Positions 15,224 to 23,933 are shown, counted from the first letter of the stretch. The stretch: 33,553 nucleotides of DNA from an uncultured Eubacteriales bacterium (GCA_900314745.1 OMWK01000019.1:1-33553), one strand, 5' to 3'. The notes: a model not told the origin generated them from the letters alone. A program made the numbers and translations.

Positions 15224-16333
15224 GTGTTTGAAATGTTTAAGAAGAATTCGATACTTATAATCTCCGGGATACTCGCGGTAGTATCCTGTTTTATCGTGCC
15301 GCCGGATGAGGGTTACGCAGGCTATATTAACTTCCGCGTACTCGCGATCCTGATGAGCCTCATGCTCGTTGTTGCGATGCTCCTTAGAATTGGCACATTC
15401 GATTATCTGACCGACAGACTTCTTGGCAAACTCACGACCTCAAGAAGCGTCGCACTGCTTCTTACGGTACTCTCTTTTGCAATGGCTATGTTTCTTACCA
15501 ACGACGTAACTCTTGTAACGCTTGTGCCCTTTGCCATCGCGGTAATGAAGAATTTTGACGACAGGAAGGGCCTCATGTTCACGCTCATCCTCATGACGGT
15601 CGCCGCGAATCTCGGAAGCATGCTTACACCCATCGGAAACCCGCAGAATCTCTACCTTTACACACAGTACAACATGGAGCTTCTCCCCTTCATAAGGCTG
15701 ATGCTCCCCTATAGTGCGCTCTCGCTGGCGCTTCTTATAGCCTCTGTATTCATGCTCTGCGGTAACAGGAAATCCGGGGAAAGAGAGACCTCGGATGCAC
15801 CGGCACCGAGGAAGGATATGCTTATTCTGTGCATTGTGCTTTTCGCCGTGTGCGTGCTCGCAGTAGCAGGTGTCATCCACTGGATATTAATGTTCGCGGT
15901 CGTCATCACCGCAGCAGCCATACTCGACAGGAAGTCATTCAAGTACGTCGACTACGCACTGCTTCTGACGTTCGTTTTCTTCTTCGTCCTCATAGGCAAC
16001 ATCGGGCGCATCCCCGTAGTCTACGACACGCTGTCCAAAGTTGTCGGCATGTCGCCTGTCCTGACTTCCGTACTGTCTTCGCAGGTCATAAGCAACGTCC
16101 CCGCGGCGATGCTCCTGTCGGCCTTCACATCTGACGGCGAAGCCCTCGTCATCGGCACCAACCTCGGCGGCCTAGGCACGCTCATCGCGAGCATGGCTTC
16201 ACTCATCACCTACAAGTTCTACTCCGTCATGCCGAGCAAGAAGAATGCCGGCATTTCATATCTGCCGGCATTCACTGTAGTTAATATTATCTTCCTCGCA
16301 CTGCTTCTGGTGCTGTGGGGACTTCTGCGCTGA
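15224..16333 (+). CDS. Anion permease of the ArsB/NhaD/SLC13 (ion transporter) superfamily
   Basis: 369 residues, nearly all membrane, about ten helices. Repeated family motifs are visible: TNDVTLVTLVPFA at 92-104 and NLGSMLTPIGNPQN at 129-142 in the first half, QVISNVPAAMLL and GTNLGGLGTLIASMAS in the second. Relatives move dicarboxylates, citrate, sulfate, arsenite or Na+/H+; the substrate cannot be told here. The start is either GTG 15224, placed as a leaderless start, or ATG 15233, which has no ribosome site. It lies 48 bases after the kinase gene but with its own promoter. It ends 3 bases from the oppositely oriented GH16 gene. Confidence 0.85.
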   Translation: MFEMFKKNSILIISGILAVVSCFIVPPDEGYAGYINFRVLAILMSLMLVVAMLLRIGTFDYLTDRLLGKLTTSRSVALLLTVLSFAMAMFLTNDVTLVTLVPFAIAVMKNFDDRKGLMFTLILMTVAANLGSMLTPIGNPQNLYLYTQYNMELLPFIRLMLPYSALSLALLIASVFMLCGNRKSGERETSDAPAPRKDMLILCIVLFAVCVLAVAGVIHWILMFAVVITAAAILDRKSFKYVDYALLLTFVFFFVLIGNIGRIPVVYDTLSKVVGMSPVLTSVLSSQVISNVPAAMLLSAFTSDGEALVIGTNLGGLGTLIASMASLITYKFYSVMPSKKNAGISYLPAFTVVNIIFLALLLVLWGLLR

Positions 16334-16336
16334 GAT

Positions 16337-17374
16337 TTAAGAACCTTCTCCGTTAGCGGGATCCGGTGCATCCGGACACGTGACGTTCTCATCGTAGGAA
16401 TCCATGCGGAACACGCGCACATAATCCACACGCATCTGCGCTCTCTCATCGAAAGGCGTATCCTCAGAAGGATCACCCGGCCAGTTGCCTCCGACCGCTA
16501 CATTCAGGATTATATAGAAAGGCTGATCGAAGGGAGCGGGATATTCATTCGGCTCCTGTCCGTCCATCGCGGAATACCAGTAGCTCGTGGAGTAGTACAT
16601 CACGTCATCGCAGTACCACCTGATCTCGCCGGGCTCCCACTCGATCGCGAACACGTGATACTCGCTCGCGAAGTCACCTGAAGGCAGGTCGTAGATACCC
16701 TGATTCTGCATATGCGGATTGCCGTAGTGGAGCGTTCCGTAGAGCGTATCCGTATCGCTTCCGAGGATCTCCATGATGTCGATCTCACCGGACTTCGGCC
16801 ATGTGCCGTAGGACTCATCATCAGACATCATCCAGAATGCGGGAAGGAACCCCTGTCCCTCGGGAACCCTTATGCGGGCCTCTACTCTTCCATACCGGAA
16901 AGCGTGAAGATGATATGTATTAATTCTTCCGGATGTATAGAAAGCTCGTCCGTTGTCGTTCGTTCCGGTCATGGGCTGAATGACAAGATCGCCGTCCTCG
17001 ACGAAGATGTTCTCGCCGTCCTGAACGTATGTCTGAAGCTCGTTGTTGACCCATCCCGGACGGTGATATTCCTGCGCCCACGAAGAAGCATCAAGCTCAT
17101 CTCCGTCGAACTCGTCGTGCCATATGAGGTTATAGCCCTCGGGAGGAGTAATGTCCGGATCTTCGATGGGAACGTAAGTGATCTCCGTCTCCTCAGAAGC
17201 TTCAGTCTCTTCGGCCTCAGTCTCGATGACTTCTGTCTCAGTGACCTCTGTCTCTGAAGTCTCAGGCGCAGCCGGAACAGACTCAGGAGCTGTTTCCGCG
17301 GGGGTCTTCGAGCATGCGCTCATTGCAAGAGCAGCAGCCATAATTATTGCGATGTATTTTACCGGTCTTTTCAT
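16337..17374 (-). CDS. GH16 family beta-glucanase lipoprotein
   Basis: 345 residues. The signal peptide ends at AMSAC (Cys21), so it is probably a lipoprotein. A Thr/Glu-rich linker spans about 36-66. The GH16 jelly-roll domain follows, beginning with LIWHDEFDGDELD. The catalytic motif GEIDIMEILG gives nucleophile Glu197, Asp199 and acid/base Glu202, in the ExDxxE form typical of bacterial laminarinases. Expected activity is cleavage of beta-1,3 or mixed-linkage glucan outside the cell. ATG 17374 is chosen over an in-frame ATG at 17386 because GGAGGTG sits between them. It lies 28 bases past the response regulator gene on the same strand with no terminator, so it may be the last gene of the ABC/two-component operon. 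Confidence 0.92.
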   Translation of the reverse strand: MKRPVKYIAIIMAAALAMSACSKTPAETAPESVPAAPETSETEVTETEVIETEAEETEASEETEITYVPIEDPDITPPEGYNLIWHDEFDGDELDASSWAQEYHRPGWVNNELQTYVQDGENIFVEDGDLVIQPMTGTNDNGRAFYTSGRINTYHLHAFRYGRVEARIRVPEGQGFLPAFWMMSDDESYGTWPKSGEIDIMEILGSDTDTLYGTLHYGNPHMQNQGIYDLPSGDFASEYHVFAIEWEPGEIRWYCDDVMYYSTSYWYSAMDGQEPNEYPAPFDQPFYIILNVAVGGNWPGDPSEDTPFDERAQMRVDYVRVFRMDSYDENVTCPDAPDPANGEGS

Positions 17375-17402
17375 GAACACCTCCATATATGAGCTAATGA
17401 TA

Positions 17403-18029
17403 TCAGACCATCTTCTGGTAGTAAAAGCATGCGAGCTGAGTCCTGTCGCGAAGGTCGAGCTTAGCGAGTATCGAGCTTACGATATTGCGCACCGTGCCTT
17501 CACCGAGGAACATCTTCTCGGATATCTCCTTGTTCGACAGACCGTCTGCAACTAACTTAATTACCTCGAGTTCCTTCTCGGTTATATCAAACTCCGCAGG
17601 GTCGAAATTATCCTTGCGGTTAAGAAGGTCAGGAAGCTTCTCGACGACCTTGCCTCCGAACACCGCCTGACCTGAAGCGACTGCCCTTACAGATGAAGGA
17701 AGCGATCCGCAGTCCTGCTTGATGATGTATCCCTTGGCGCCTATCTTGAGCGCCTTGTTGATGTACTCGTCATCGAGGAAAGTCGTAAGGAAAAGTATCG
17801 CGGACTTCGAGCCGTTCTTAATGATCCTCTCCGCGGCATCCGTGCCGTTCATCCCCTCCATTCGTATATCCATGACGATGACATCGGGCTCTTCGGAAGA
17901 CGCGAGCTTCACCGCCTCTTCTCCTGAACCCGCAACTGCCTTAACTTCTATGTCAGGCTCGTTATCGAGGATTATCTTCAGCGATCCCGACACAAAAGGA
18001 TCGTCGTCAACGATCATTACGCTTATCAT
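17403..18029 (-). CDS. NarL/LuxR-family response regulator
   Basis: 208 residues. The N-terminal receiver has acidic residues Asp8-10, phospho-acceptor Asp54 (VIVMDIRMEGM), Thr82 or Thr83 and Lys104. The C-terminal LuxR helix-turn-helix (about 147-205) includes the family segment LVADGLSNKEISEKMFLGEGT. It starts 1 base after the kinase stop codon, so both are translated together. By position and family it corresponds to LnrK-type regulators of the linearmycin ABC exporter. A perfect 18-bp palindrome upstream of the operon (22547-22564) is a plausible binding site. Confidence 0.93.
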   Translation of the reverse strand: MISVMIVDDDPFVSGSLKIILDNEPDIEVKAVAGSGEEAVKLASSEEPDVIVMDIRMEGMNGTDAAERIIKNGSKSAILFLTTFLDDEYINKALKIGAKGYIIKQDCGSLPSSVRAVASGQAVFGGKVVEKLPDLLNRKDNFDPAEFDITEKELEVIKLVADGLSNKEISEKMFLGEGTVRNIVSSILAKLDLRDRTQLACFYYQKMV

Positions 18030-18030
18030 G

Positions 18031-19161
18031 TCATTCCCCCTTCTTAGGTATCGTCACCATAACGGTAAAGCCGCTCTTATCCGACATCACGCTCGCGCGT
18101 CCGCCTGCGGCCTTCGCTCTCGATGCGATGTTGTTAAGACCGATGCCGCCGTCGGCAGAGCCGCTGAGGTCGTATTCTCTTACCTCATTGCTACCGTTAT
18201 CAAATATCTTCACGCGCCAGAATGACACGTTCTCCACGACTTCAATAAGCACCTTGTCACCTCTGCTGTGCTTCGATATATTGGTGACCGCTTCCTTGAT
18301 TATACCGAGGACCGCATTCTTAAGTGCATTGTCAGCGGGCGAATCTATGACCGTGTTCACCGTGACATCGAATCTTTGATCAAGCGTGGACGTTATCTCG
18401 TTAATCCCTATCGACAGATCGATCGAATCGTCATGAAGCTCATGCACACTCTTCCTCATCGAAGTCATCGCGAGGTCCAGCGTCTGTGCCACCGACTCGA
18501 GCTGCTCTCCTACAGCCTTATCCTTATTAATGATCCTGATCGCCTGCATCTGAACTATAACTCTCGTGATCATGTGACCGACGTTATCGTGTATCTCACG
18601 CGCGATCCTGTTGCGCTCCTTCAGCGTCGCCATATACACTTCGTTGTCGGCGTTCTTCATCGTCTCCTCGCGAAGCTTCTGCGCATTAAGCGAATCGAAC
18701 CTGGCATCGTCGTACTTCTCGCGTAAAGTCCTTTCGACATGATCGCGGCGGTAAGTGTTGAACGCGAGGTAAGCCGCGAGAAGCGACAGCAGGAGCACAG
18801 TAATCTTCAGCATGAGGTCACCGCTTCCGATAACAGCCGGAACAGCAAGCGCGCATGAAGCTATTATGCGCACCGTAAGCGACATACTTCTCGAGAAGCT
18901 TCTCTCGCAATTTACAAGCGAGTAGACCACCGAGGGCACGGCTAATACCATCACAGGGAACAGCAAAGCCGATGCGAAAGCCACAGCCGCACACAAAATT
19001 ACCGTAGTCTCCTTACGCTTAAGTTCGCACAGGAGACCGAGTATCAGGGATACCAGAATAACAGCAATATCCGCCGCTCCCGGCCGTCCGTTACAAAGGA
19101 CTAACACGGAAGCGGCGGTGCCAAGCCATATTACTATTCTGTCGACCATCCTCCAGCTCAT
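18031..19161 (-). CDS. NarL-type sensor histidine kinase (HisKA_3)
   Basis: 376 residues. Four to five transmembrane helices lie in the first 135 residues with almost no extracellular loops, as in intramembrane-sensing kinases. A coiled linker leads to the HisKA_3 site ERNRIAREIHDNVGH with phospho-acceptor His191. The HATPase region includes IIKEAVTNISKHS and GGIGLNNIASRA. Such kinases sit beside ABC exporters and sense membrane-active compounds. There is no ribosome site before ATG 19161; a perfect TATAAT (minus strand 19173-19168) ends 6 bases upstream, so an internal leaderless promoter is likely in addition to read-through from the ABC genes 15 bases upstream. Confidence 0.93.
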   Translation of the reverse strand: MSWRMVDRIVIWLGTAASVLVLCNGRPGAADIAVILVSLILGLLCELKRKETTVILCAAVAFASALLFPVMVLAVPSVVYSLVNCERSFSRSMSLTVRIIASCALAVPAVIGSGDLMLKITVLLLSLLAAYLAFNTYRRDHVERTLREKYDDARFDSLNAQKLREETMKNADNEVYMATLKERNRIAREIHDNVGHMITRVIVQMQAIRIINKDKAVGEQLESVAQTLDLAMTSMRKSVHELHDDSIDLSIGINEITSTLDQRFDVTVNTVIDSPADNALKNAVLGIIKEAVTNISKHSRGDKVLIEVVENVSFWRVKIFDNGSNEVREYDLSGSADGGIGLNNIASRAKAAGGRASVMSDKSGFTVMVTIPKKGE

Positions 19162-19167
19162 GTATAC

Positions 19168-19173
19168 ATTATA
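19168..19173 (-). promoter_or_regulatory. -10 box placed for leaderless transcription of the sensor kinase
   Basis: A perfect TATAAT on the minus strand ends 6 bases before ATG 19161, in the 15-base gap after the ABC permease stop codon. The -35 region is poor. It would allow the kinase and regulator to be made without the transporter. Confidence 0.5.
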
Positions 19174-19176
19174 CGA

Positions 19177-20373
19177 TTATTCGGTCTTTACTGCGCTCCT
19201 TGCCTTGCCTAATCCGGATGACTTAACAAAAGCCGCTGCCAGAGTGAAGACCACTACGAAGAGGATCTCGATGCCGAAGCACATGAGAAGCTTATCCGGC
19301 TCGTAAGCGGTTCTTGCGTCAGCCATGTTCGATGCATATACACACCAGTACATGGGCATGAACTTCGCTATGGTAAGAAGTCCTTCACCGAGAAGATACT
19401 GAGGTACGAATACACCTGATGTGAATGCCATCGAGAGGCTCACGATATTCGTTACCATTGTAAGTGTATTGCTCGTAAGATCGAATGAAGTTACGAATGA
19501 TGCGAATGCGCAGGAGATGAGTGTCGTAAGGAACGAGTTGATCACAAGAAGCCACCAGTAATCACGGAAAGCTGCGGAATCCTTGGCAAATCCTAAGATC
19601 ACATTAATCAACATGAACATGATCCACAATGCTATTCCCGATACGGCAATTCCCAGGGAATTCGCGAAGCTTATCCTCTTTCTGTTTACGGGCGAACACT
19701 CGATGCGGTCACAGATGAGCTTATTGTTGTTGGCGATTACGGTATGGCCGATGCCGAGCGTCATAAAACCCAAAGAAAGATACGGGAAGAACTGATTGAT
19801 GAATACAATGACAACATCGCCTTCATTCGTGGGAGAGCTTCCGTCTTCCTCCTGAACGATATTAAGAGCCGCTGTATCAAGCATCAGTTCCTTCGCAAGT
19901 TCCGCGCACTTCTCGGGAGCGTAACCCATATTCTCATAATCTTTATAGGCCTGAATATAGTTATTAACTGCATTGTCTATCATGTAGATCGAGCCGGACT
20001 TATCCATATTGGTAAGGTATGTGATCTCTCCGGTACCGTCAGCAAAACCATCTTCGATCTTCAGGTGATACTCGCTTAATCCGAAGAATACCAGGTCCTG
20101 TATGGAGCTTTGGGATCTGCCGAACACAGGTGTTACATTGTTGTTTACGCTTAAGTAATCGATAAGTCCTTCGGACAATGCCGAATGATCGCCATCAATA
20201 TAAGATATCTCTATCGATTCCTGGACGGCATAGTCCGGGCCGCCGGTCTCGGATGCCATTGCAGGTGCTGCGACCATTACGCCTATTACCATGGCTACAA
20301 ATATAACCGCATATATGATCACGCCTGTGCTGTTGTTCTTAAGAAGCTTGAAGAAATTCTTAAACAGATCCAT
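19177..20373 (-). CDS. ABC-2 type exporter permease, second subunit
   Basis: 398 residues. One N-terminal transmembrane helix (about 15-37), a large extracytoplasmic domain (about 38-170) and then five to six helices form the usual ABC-2/YhgE-like permease layout. It starts at ATG 20373 with GAGGAGGG upstream and overlaps the end of the preceding permease gene by 14 bases, so the two are cotranslated. With its sister permease and the ATPase it makes a three-gene exporter like LnrLMN of Bacillus subtilis, which removes amphipathic polyene-type antibiotics. The substrate here is inferred only from that likeness. Confidence 0.88.
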   Translation of the reverse strand: MDLFKNFFKLLKNNSTGVIIYAVIFVAMVIGVMVAAPAMASETGGPDYAVQESIEISYIDGDHSALSEGLIDYLSVNNNVTPVFGRSQSSIQDLVFFGLSEYHLKIEDGFADGTGEITYLTNMDKSGSIYMIDNAVNNYIQAYKDYENMGYAPEKCAELAKELMLDTAALNIVQEEDGSSPTNEGDVVIVFINQFFPYLSLGFMTLGIGHTVIANNNKLICDRIECSPVNRKRISFANSLGIAVSGIALWIMFMLINVILGFAKDSAAFRDYWWLLVINSFLTTLISCAFASFVTSFDLTSNTLTMVTNIVSLSMAFTSGVFVPQYLLGEGLLTIAKFMPMYWCVYASNMADARTAYEPDKLLMCFGIEILFVVVFTLAAAFVKSSGLGKARSAVKTE

Positions 20374-21511
20374 ACTTTTCCCTCCTCAATACTGCGATAC
20401 CGATGGCAAGGAAGACCACGGTAAGACCTATGATCTCCGCGATGTTCGTGAAGAACCCTTCTGCGGAATTGCCGATCGTAAGCTTGAACAGTGCCATGTT
20501 CAGGACTGTCGCCGGGTTGATCTTGTTAAAGATCGGGAAGTATCTCTCGAATAATCCCGGCAGCTGCGATATCATCTCGCCGCTTAAGAAAACGGATATC
20601 ATGATAAGAGACGTCGCCTTGTTTCCTCTCTGGTGTACATCACCCTTGAAACACAGGCCGCAGATAATGCCGAAGCTTATCGAGAACATTACAGCAGACA
20701 CTACGAAAAGCGCGAGCTTCAGGTAATCGTTCCCAAGGTAGATTCCGAACACATACTTCATTACCATAAGCTGTATCGCTACTATCACGATGCCGGGGAT
20801 AACCCTCGCGGCAAAAGCGGTTACTACCATCTGTCCTTTGCGGGCGGGGGAAACCGAGTAGCGCATCGCTACCGCAGAAACGTCTGCGCGGAGGTCTCCC
20901 ACCATGTTTATGCCCATCATGGCCATGAAGAGGATGCCCATTACGAGCGTGCTCAGGAAGTACCAATTGTACGGGTTCGGCTCCGCACCGAAAGCTTTCT
21001 CCTTCTGGGACACCGTGTAGGTTACGTTCTCTCTGGCATCATTTACGAGCTCCATCGCGAAGGCAGGGTCCTGTTCCCATGCATCAGCAATCAGCTGATA
21101 ACGCTGCTTGTATGTGTCTGCTATGGAGCCTGCCACTGCTGCGGACGTAATCGAGTGATTCTCCTGAAGATAGACCTCGACGTCGCCGTCGGATACAACG
21201 AAGATTATCTCTGCTTCTTCCCCGGCAAGCTTAGCCTTGGCTTCCTCGAGTGAGTCCGCCTTCTCAAGGATGAAGAGCTGATCCTCAGATCCTTCCTCCG
21301 ACAGAGATTCTATAAGGTCTTCGAAGCCCTCCTGATATACGCCCTGACCTTCGGTGATAAGGATCGTTCTCATGGGGTCGATACTGTTCTGGTAGCTGTA
21401 GATAGAGTCGAATGCGAAGTGCATTGCCGTCATGAGCACCAGCGGGAATATGAACATCCAGAACAGGCCACCGATACTTCTGATCATTTTAATTATCGAA
21501 TACTTAAACAT
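20360..21511 (-). CDS. ABC-2 type exporter permease, first subunit
   Basis: 383 residues with the same plan as its sister: an N-terminal helix (about 12-30), an extracytoplasmic domain rich in Glu (about 35-170, with a SLSEEGSEDQ stretch) and about six C-terminal helices. ATG 21511 has AAAGGAG upstream. It begins 11 bases after the ATPase stop codon and overlaps the second permease gene at its 3' end. The two permeases probably form a heterodimer. Confidence 0.88.
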   Translation of the reverse strand: MFKYSIIKMIRSIGGLFWMFIFPLVLMTAMHFAFDSIYSYQNSIDPMRTILITEGQGVYQEGFEDLIESLSEEGSEDQLFILEKADSLEEAKAKLAGEEAEIIFVVSDGDVEVYLQENHSITSAAVAGSIADTYKQRYQLIADAWEQDPAFAMELVNDARENVTYTVSQKEKAFGAEPNPYNWYFLSTLVMGILFMAMMGINMVGDLRADVSAVAMRYSVSPARKGQMVVTAFAARVIPGIVIVAIQLMVMKYVFGIYLGNDYLKLALFVVSAVMFSISFGIICGLCFKGDVHQRGNKATSLIMISVFLSGEMISQLPGLFERYFPIFNKINPATVLNMALFKLTIGNSAEGFFTNIAEIIGLTVVFLAIGIAVLRREKYGSV

Positions 21512-21522
21512 GCCCTGCTCCT

Positions 21523-22464
21523 TTACTCGTCACGAAGCTGCTTGCCGGTAAGCTCGAGGAATACGTCGTTCAATGTCGGCTGCTCGGAGAAGATCTTCTT
21601 CATCTTGTAGCCCTTGTCCTGAAGGAGATTCACGATGTCGATGACATTGTGCTTGCCTGAGCCGGCCTCTACCTTAAGCTGATTGTTCTCGTAGCTTACG
21701 CTGTACACATTATTGGATTCCCTTACCATGTCGAGGGCCTTGTTATCGAGTCCTGCGACCTCTATCGTGATGATCTCACTCTTCTTGATCATGCCCTTAA
21801 GTTCTTCTACAGTTCCTTCTGCGATAGTGTGACCCTTGTCGATGATGAGGATGCGGTCGCAAAGCTGCTCGACCTCCTCCATGTAGTGCGATGTGTAAAT
21901 GACGGTCGCGCCCTTGTCTCTTAATTCCTCGATGCCCTCCAAGATCTTGTTACGGCTCTGGGGATCTACCGCTACCGTGGGCTCGTCGAAGAAGATGAGC
22001 TTCGGCTTATGTGCGATGCCGCAGGCGATGTTAAGTCTTCTCTTAAGACCGCCCGAGAGCTTATTAGGCTTGAACTTTACGAAGTCATTAAGCGCAACGA
22101 AGTCGATCGCTTCCTGAACATATTTCTTTCTTGTCTCTTTGTCCTTGATATAGAGTCCGCAGAAGAAGTCGATGTTCTCGTAGACTGTGAGAGAGTCGTA
22201 AACTGCGACGTCCTGGGGAACGATGCCGATCTGCTTCTTAATCTCATAAGCCTTGGGGCTCATGGGCTCGCCGAAGATCTTAATCTCGCCCTTGTCGTAT
22301 TCAAGAAGCGCGAGTATGCAGTTGATCGTGGTTGACTTACCGGAGCCGTTGGGACCCAGAAGTCCGAAGATCTCGCCCTCCTTAACACTCAGGTCAAGAT
22401 GATCTATGGCGATCAATTCCTTATATCTTTTTACTAATCCCTTAACGCTTAAGATCTCACTCAT
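21523..22464 (-). CDS. ABC transporter ATP-binding protein (drug/antibiotic exporter type)
   Basis: 313 residues. Walker A GPNGSGKST at 37-45, Q-loop near 84, signature LSGGLKRRLNIA at 136-147 and Walker B LIFFDEP at 156-162. The common DEPTVGVDP reads DEPTVAVDP here. The C-terminal 90 residues form the extra domain found in DrrA/CcmA-type exporters. ATG 22464 has a GGGAGG site. It is first in the minus-strand run ATPase, permease, permease, kinase, regulator, GH16. An 18-bp palindrome lies about 85-100 bases upstream of the start. Confidence 0.92.
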   Translation of the reverse strand: MSEILSVKGLVKRYKELIAIDHLDLSVKEGEIFGLLGPNGSGKSTTINCILALLEYDKGEIKIFGEPMSPKAYEIKKQIGIVPQDVAVYDSLTVYENIDFFCGLYIKDKETRKKYVQEAIDFVALNDFVKFKPNKLSGGLKRRLNIACGIAHKPKLIFFDEPTVAVDPQSRNKILEGIEELRDKGATVIYTSHYMEEVEQLCDRILIIDKGHTIAEGTVEELKGMIKKSEIITIEVAGLDNKALDMVRESNNVYSVSYENNQLKVEAGSGKHNVIDIVNLLQDKGYKMKKIFSEQPTLNDVFLELTGKQLRDE

Positions 22465-22546
22465 CGTTATTTCCTCCCTTTGATCTTTACGGGTTGATTA
22501 TCACCTTCGGGACGGGGTATTTGTAAGTGAACAGCATCACTTTGGG

Positions 22547-22564
22547 AAATGACAAATGTCATTT
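22547..22564. promoter_or_regulatory. Perfect 18-bp palindrome, candidate operator
   Basis: AAATGACA at 22547-22554 and TGTCATTT at 22557-22564 are exact complements around a 2-base centre. It lies between the divergent ABC operon and the gene at 22617, touching the expected -35 position of the latter's promoter. Size and symmetry suit a dimer of a NarL-family or TetR-type regulator; the operon's own NarL-type regulator is the simplest candidate. Confidence 0.65.
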
Positions 22565-22581
22565 TCGATGAGGCAAGGCTC

Positions 22582-22590
22582 TGATATAAT
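22582..22590 (+). promoter_or_regulatory. Extended -10 promoter of the 209-residue membrane protein gene
   Basis: TGATATAAT is a perfect extended -10, ending 26 bases before ATG 22617. AAGGAG follows in the leader as ribosome site. The palindrome overlaps its -35 region, so the bound regulator would affect this promoter directly. Confidence 0.75.
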
Positions 22591-22616
22591 ACCGTTGGAT
22601 AAGGAGATTAGATATT

Positions 22617-23246
22617 ATGAAAAAGATTATTATGGTAGTCATCATCCTGTTAGGCATGATCGGCTCAATCTCGGATTACGTATTCTCGAAGCATGATGCC
22701 TATAACAGGTATCTTGAAGGCGAGTACTATTTCATCTACGAAGGCACCTCAATCGTTCCGGGCGACCCGAACCGCATAATAACACCGGACGACCCGATGT
22801 TCTATGCGGACTACAGCGACCCGAGGAACATGCTGATGATCAGTTCACTGGATATCGAAGTCTACAATTATCACGACGGGTTCTGCACAGTGCTCTACGG
22901 AGAGAATGTCATCGAGGATTTCCCCGCGGCCCGCGTTCGCATCAGTGATGAGGACACTCCGTATTTCTACGGCACTAAGCAGTACACATACGAGGAATTC
23001 ATAAACAAACTCGACAGCTTCAGCAGGAAGGAAATAAGCAGGACCCGTCAGGTAAGCGACAAGCATATGTTTGACTACAGGAAGATCCTTCCGTACACGA
23101 TCATAATAACTCTCATTGACTTTCTGATATTAGCCATTGCTTTCATCTTCCGTAATTCCGGAGAAGATTTTATTATCAATATTATCCTGTTCGCAGGTGC
23201 CGGTTTAAATATATTCTTCAATATCGTAACATGGTATGTGTACTGA
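22617..23246 (+). CDS. Unknown membrane protein, divergent to the ABC operon
   Basis: 209 residues, no family recognised. A hydrophobic N-terminus (about 3-20) is either a signal peptide or a first helix. An extracytoplasmic domain of about 130 residues, rich in Asp and Tyr, follows; it includes IVPGDPNRIITPDDP. Two helices at the C-terminus (about 155-177 and 183-206) end the protein. ATG 22617 has AAGGAG 8 bases upstream. It shares its promoter region and the palindrome with the ABC exporter operon, so it may be coregulated and act with it at the membrane. Confidence 0.7.
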   Translation: MKKIIMVVIILLGMIGSISDYVFSKHDAYNRYLEGEYYFIYEGTSIVPGDPNRIITPDDPMFYADYSDPRNMLMISSLDIEVYNYHDGFCTVLYGENVIEDFPAARVRISDEDTPYFYGTKQYTYEEFINKLDSFSRKEISRTRQVSDKHMFDYRKILPYTIIITLIDFLILAIAFIFRNSGEDFIINIILFAGAGLNIFFNIVTWYVY

Positions 23247-23248
23247 TG

Positions 23249-23257
23249 TGTTATTAT
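23249..23257 (+). promoter_or_regulatory. Extended -10 box placed for leaderless transcription of the YczE-like gene
   Basis: TGTTATTAT is an extended -10 overlapping the region just past the stop codon of the previous gene. The hexamer ends exactly 7 bases before ATG 23265, with no Shine-Dalgarno site. Confidence 0.6.
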
Positions 23258-23264
23258 CTAACTC

Positions 23265-23933
23265 ATGAGCAATAAGAAGTCTTTTTTTGATTCCAACCAT
23301 ATGAAGACACGAATTGTCCTGTGTATCGCAGGAACGATCCTGTGCGGAATAGCCGTCGGTTTTTTTAAGTTCTCTTCATTCGGAGTTGATCCGTTCACAT
23401 CGTTTATGTGCGGCCTTGATGTAACGCTTCCCATTGAATACGGATTGCTCTACATAATAGCGAATGCTGTTCTGCTATTGTTCAGTCTTGTTTTTGACAG
23501 GCGTATGATTGGTCTCGGAACAATAGTTAACCTGTTCCTCGTAGGCTACCTCGCCCAGTATACAGAGCTCTTCCTGAGCAGCATCTTATCACCGGATTCT
23601 CTTGCTGCCAGGATCATATGCCTTATCATCGGCGTCTTGGCATTGAGCTTCTCCGCAGGTCTTTATGTACCTGCCGATCTCGGAGTCTCGACGTACGATG
23701 CCGTGGCCCTTATTATGGCTAATACATGGAAGGTCGGGAAGTTCAAGTACGACCGTATCATCACCGACTTCGTATGCGTCACATTGAGCTGCATCCTCTA
23801 TGCAGTATCACCGGAACCGTTCAAGAGCGTTTTTGCAGCCGTAAACATCGGAACCATCATCACAGCTCTGTTCATGGGACCGCTGGTCGACTTCTTCGCC
23901 AACAATTTTACACGCCGCTATTTCCTGAAGTAA
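23265..23933 (+). CDS. YczE/YyaS/YitT-like integral membrane protein
   Basis: 222 residues with five to six transmembrane helices. Typical family segments are FFKFSSFGVDPFTSFMCGL early on and ADLGVSTYDAVALIMAN in the second half. The function of the YczE group is poorly known; members often sit beside transporters or regulators. It lies 18 bases after the 209-residue membrane protein gene but seems to have its own leaderless promoter. Its stop codon at 23931-23933 directly abuts that of the opposing HAD gene. Confidence 0.85.
   Translation: MSNKKSFFDSNHMKTRIVLCIAGTILCGIAVGFFKFSSFGVDPFTSFMCGLDVTLPIEYGLLYIIANAVLLLFSLVFDRRMIGLGTIVNLFLVGYLAQYTELFLSSILSPDSLAARIICLIIGVLALSFSAGLYVPADLGVSTYDAVALIMANTWKVGKFKYDRIITDFVCVTLSCILYAVSPEPFKSVFAAVNIGTIITALFMGPLVDFFANNFTRRYFLK

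Noticed and set aside
20633..21253. A 206-codon plus-strand frame opposite an ABC permease gene
   Set aside because: It is antisense to a clear ABC-2 permease with no ribosome site; its His/Arg-rich peptide is typical of a complement of membrane-protein codons.
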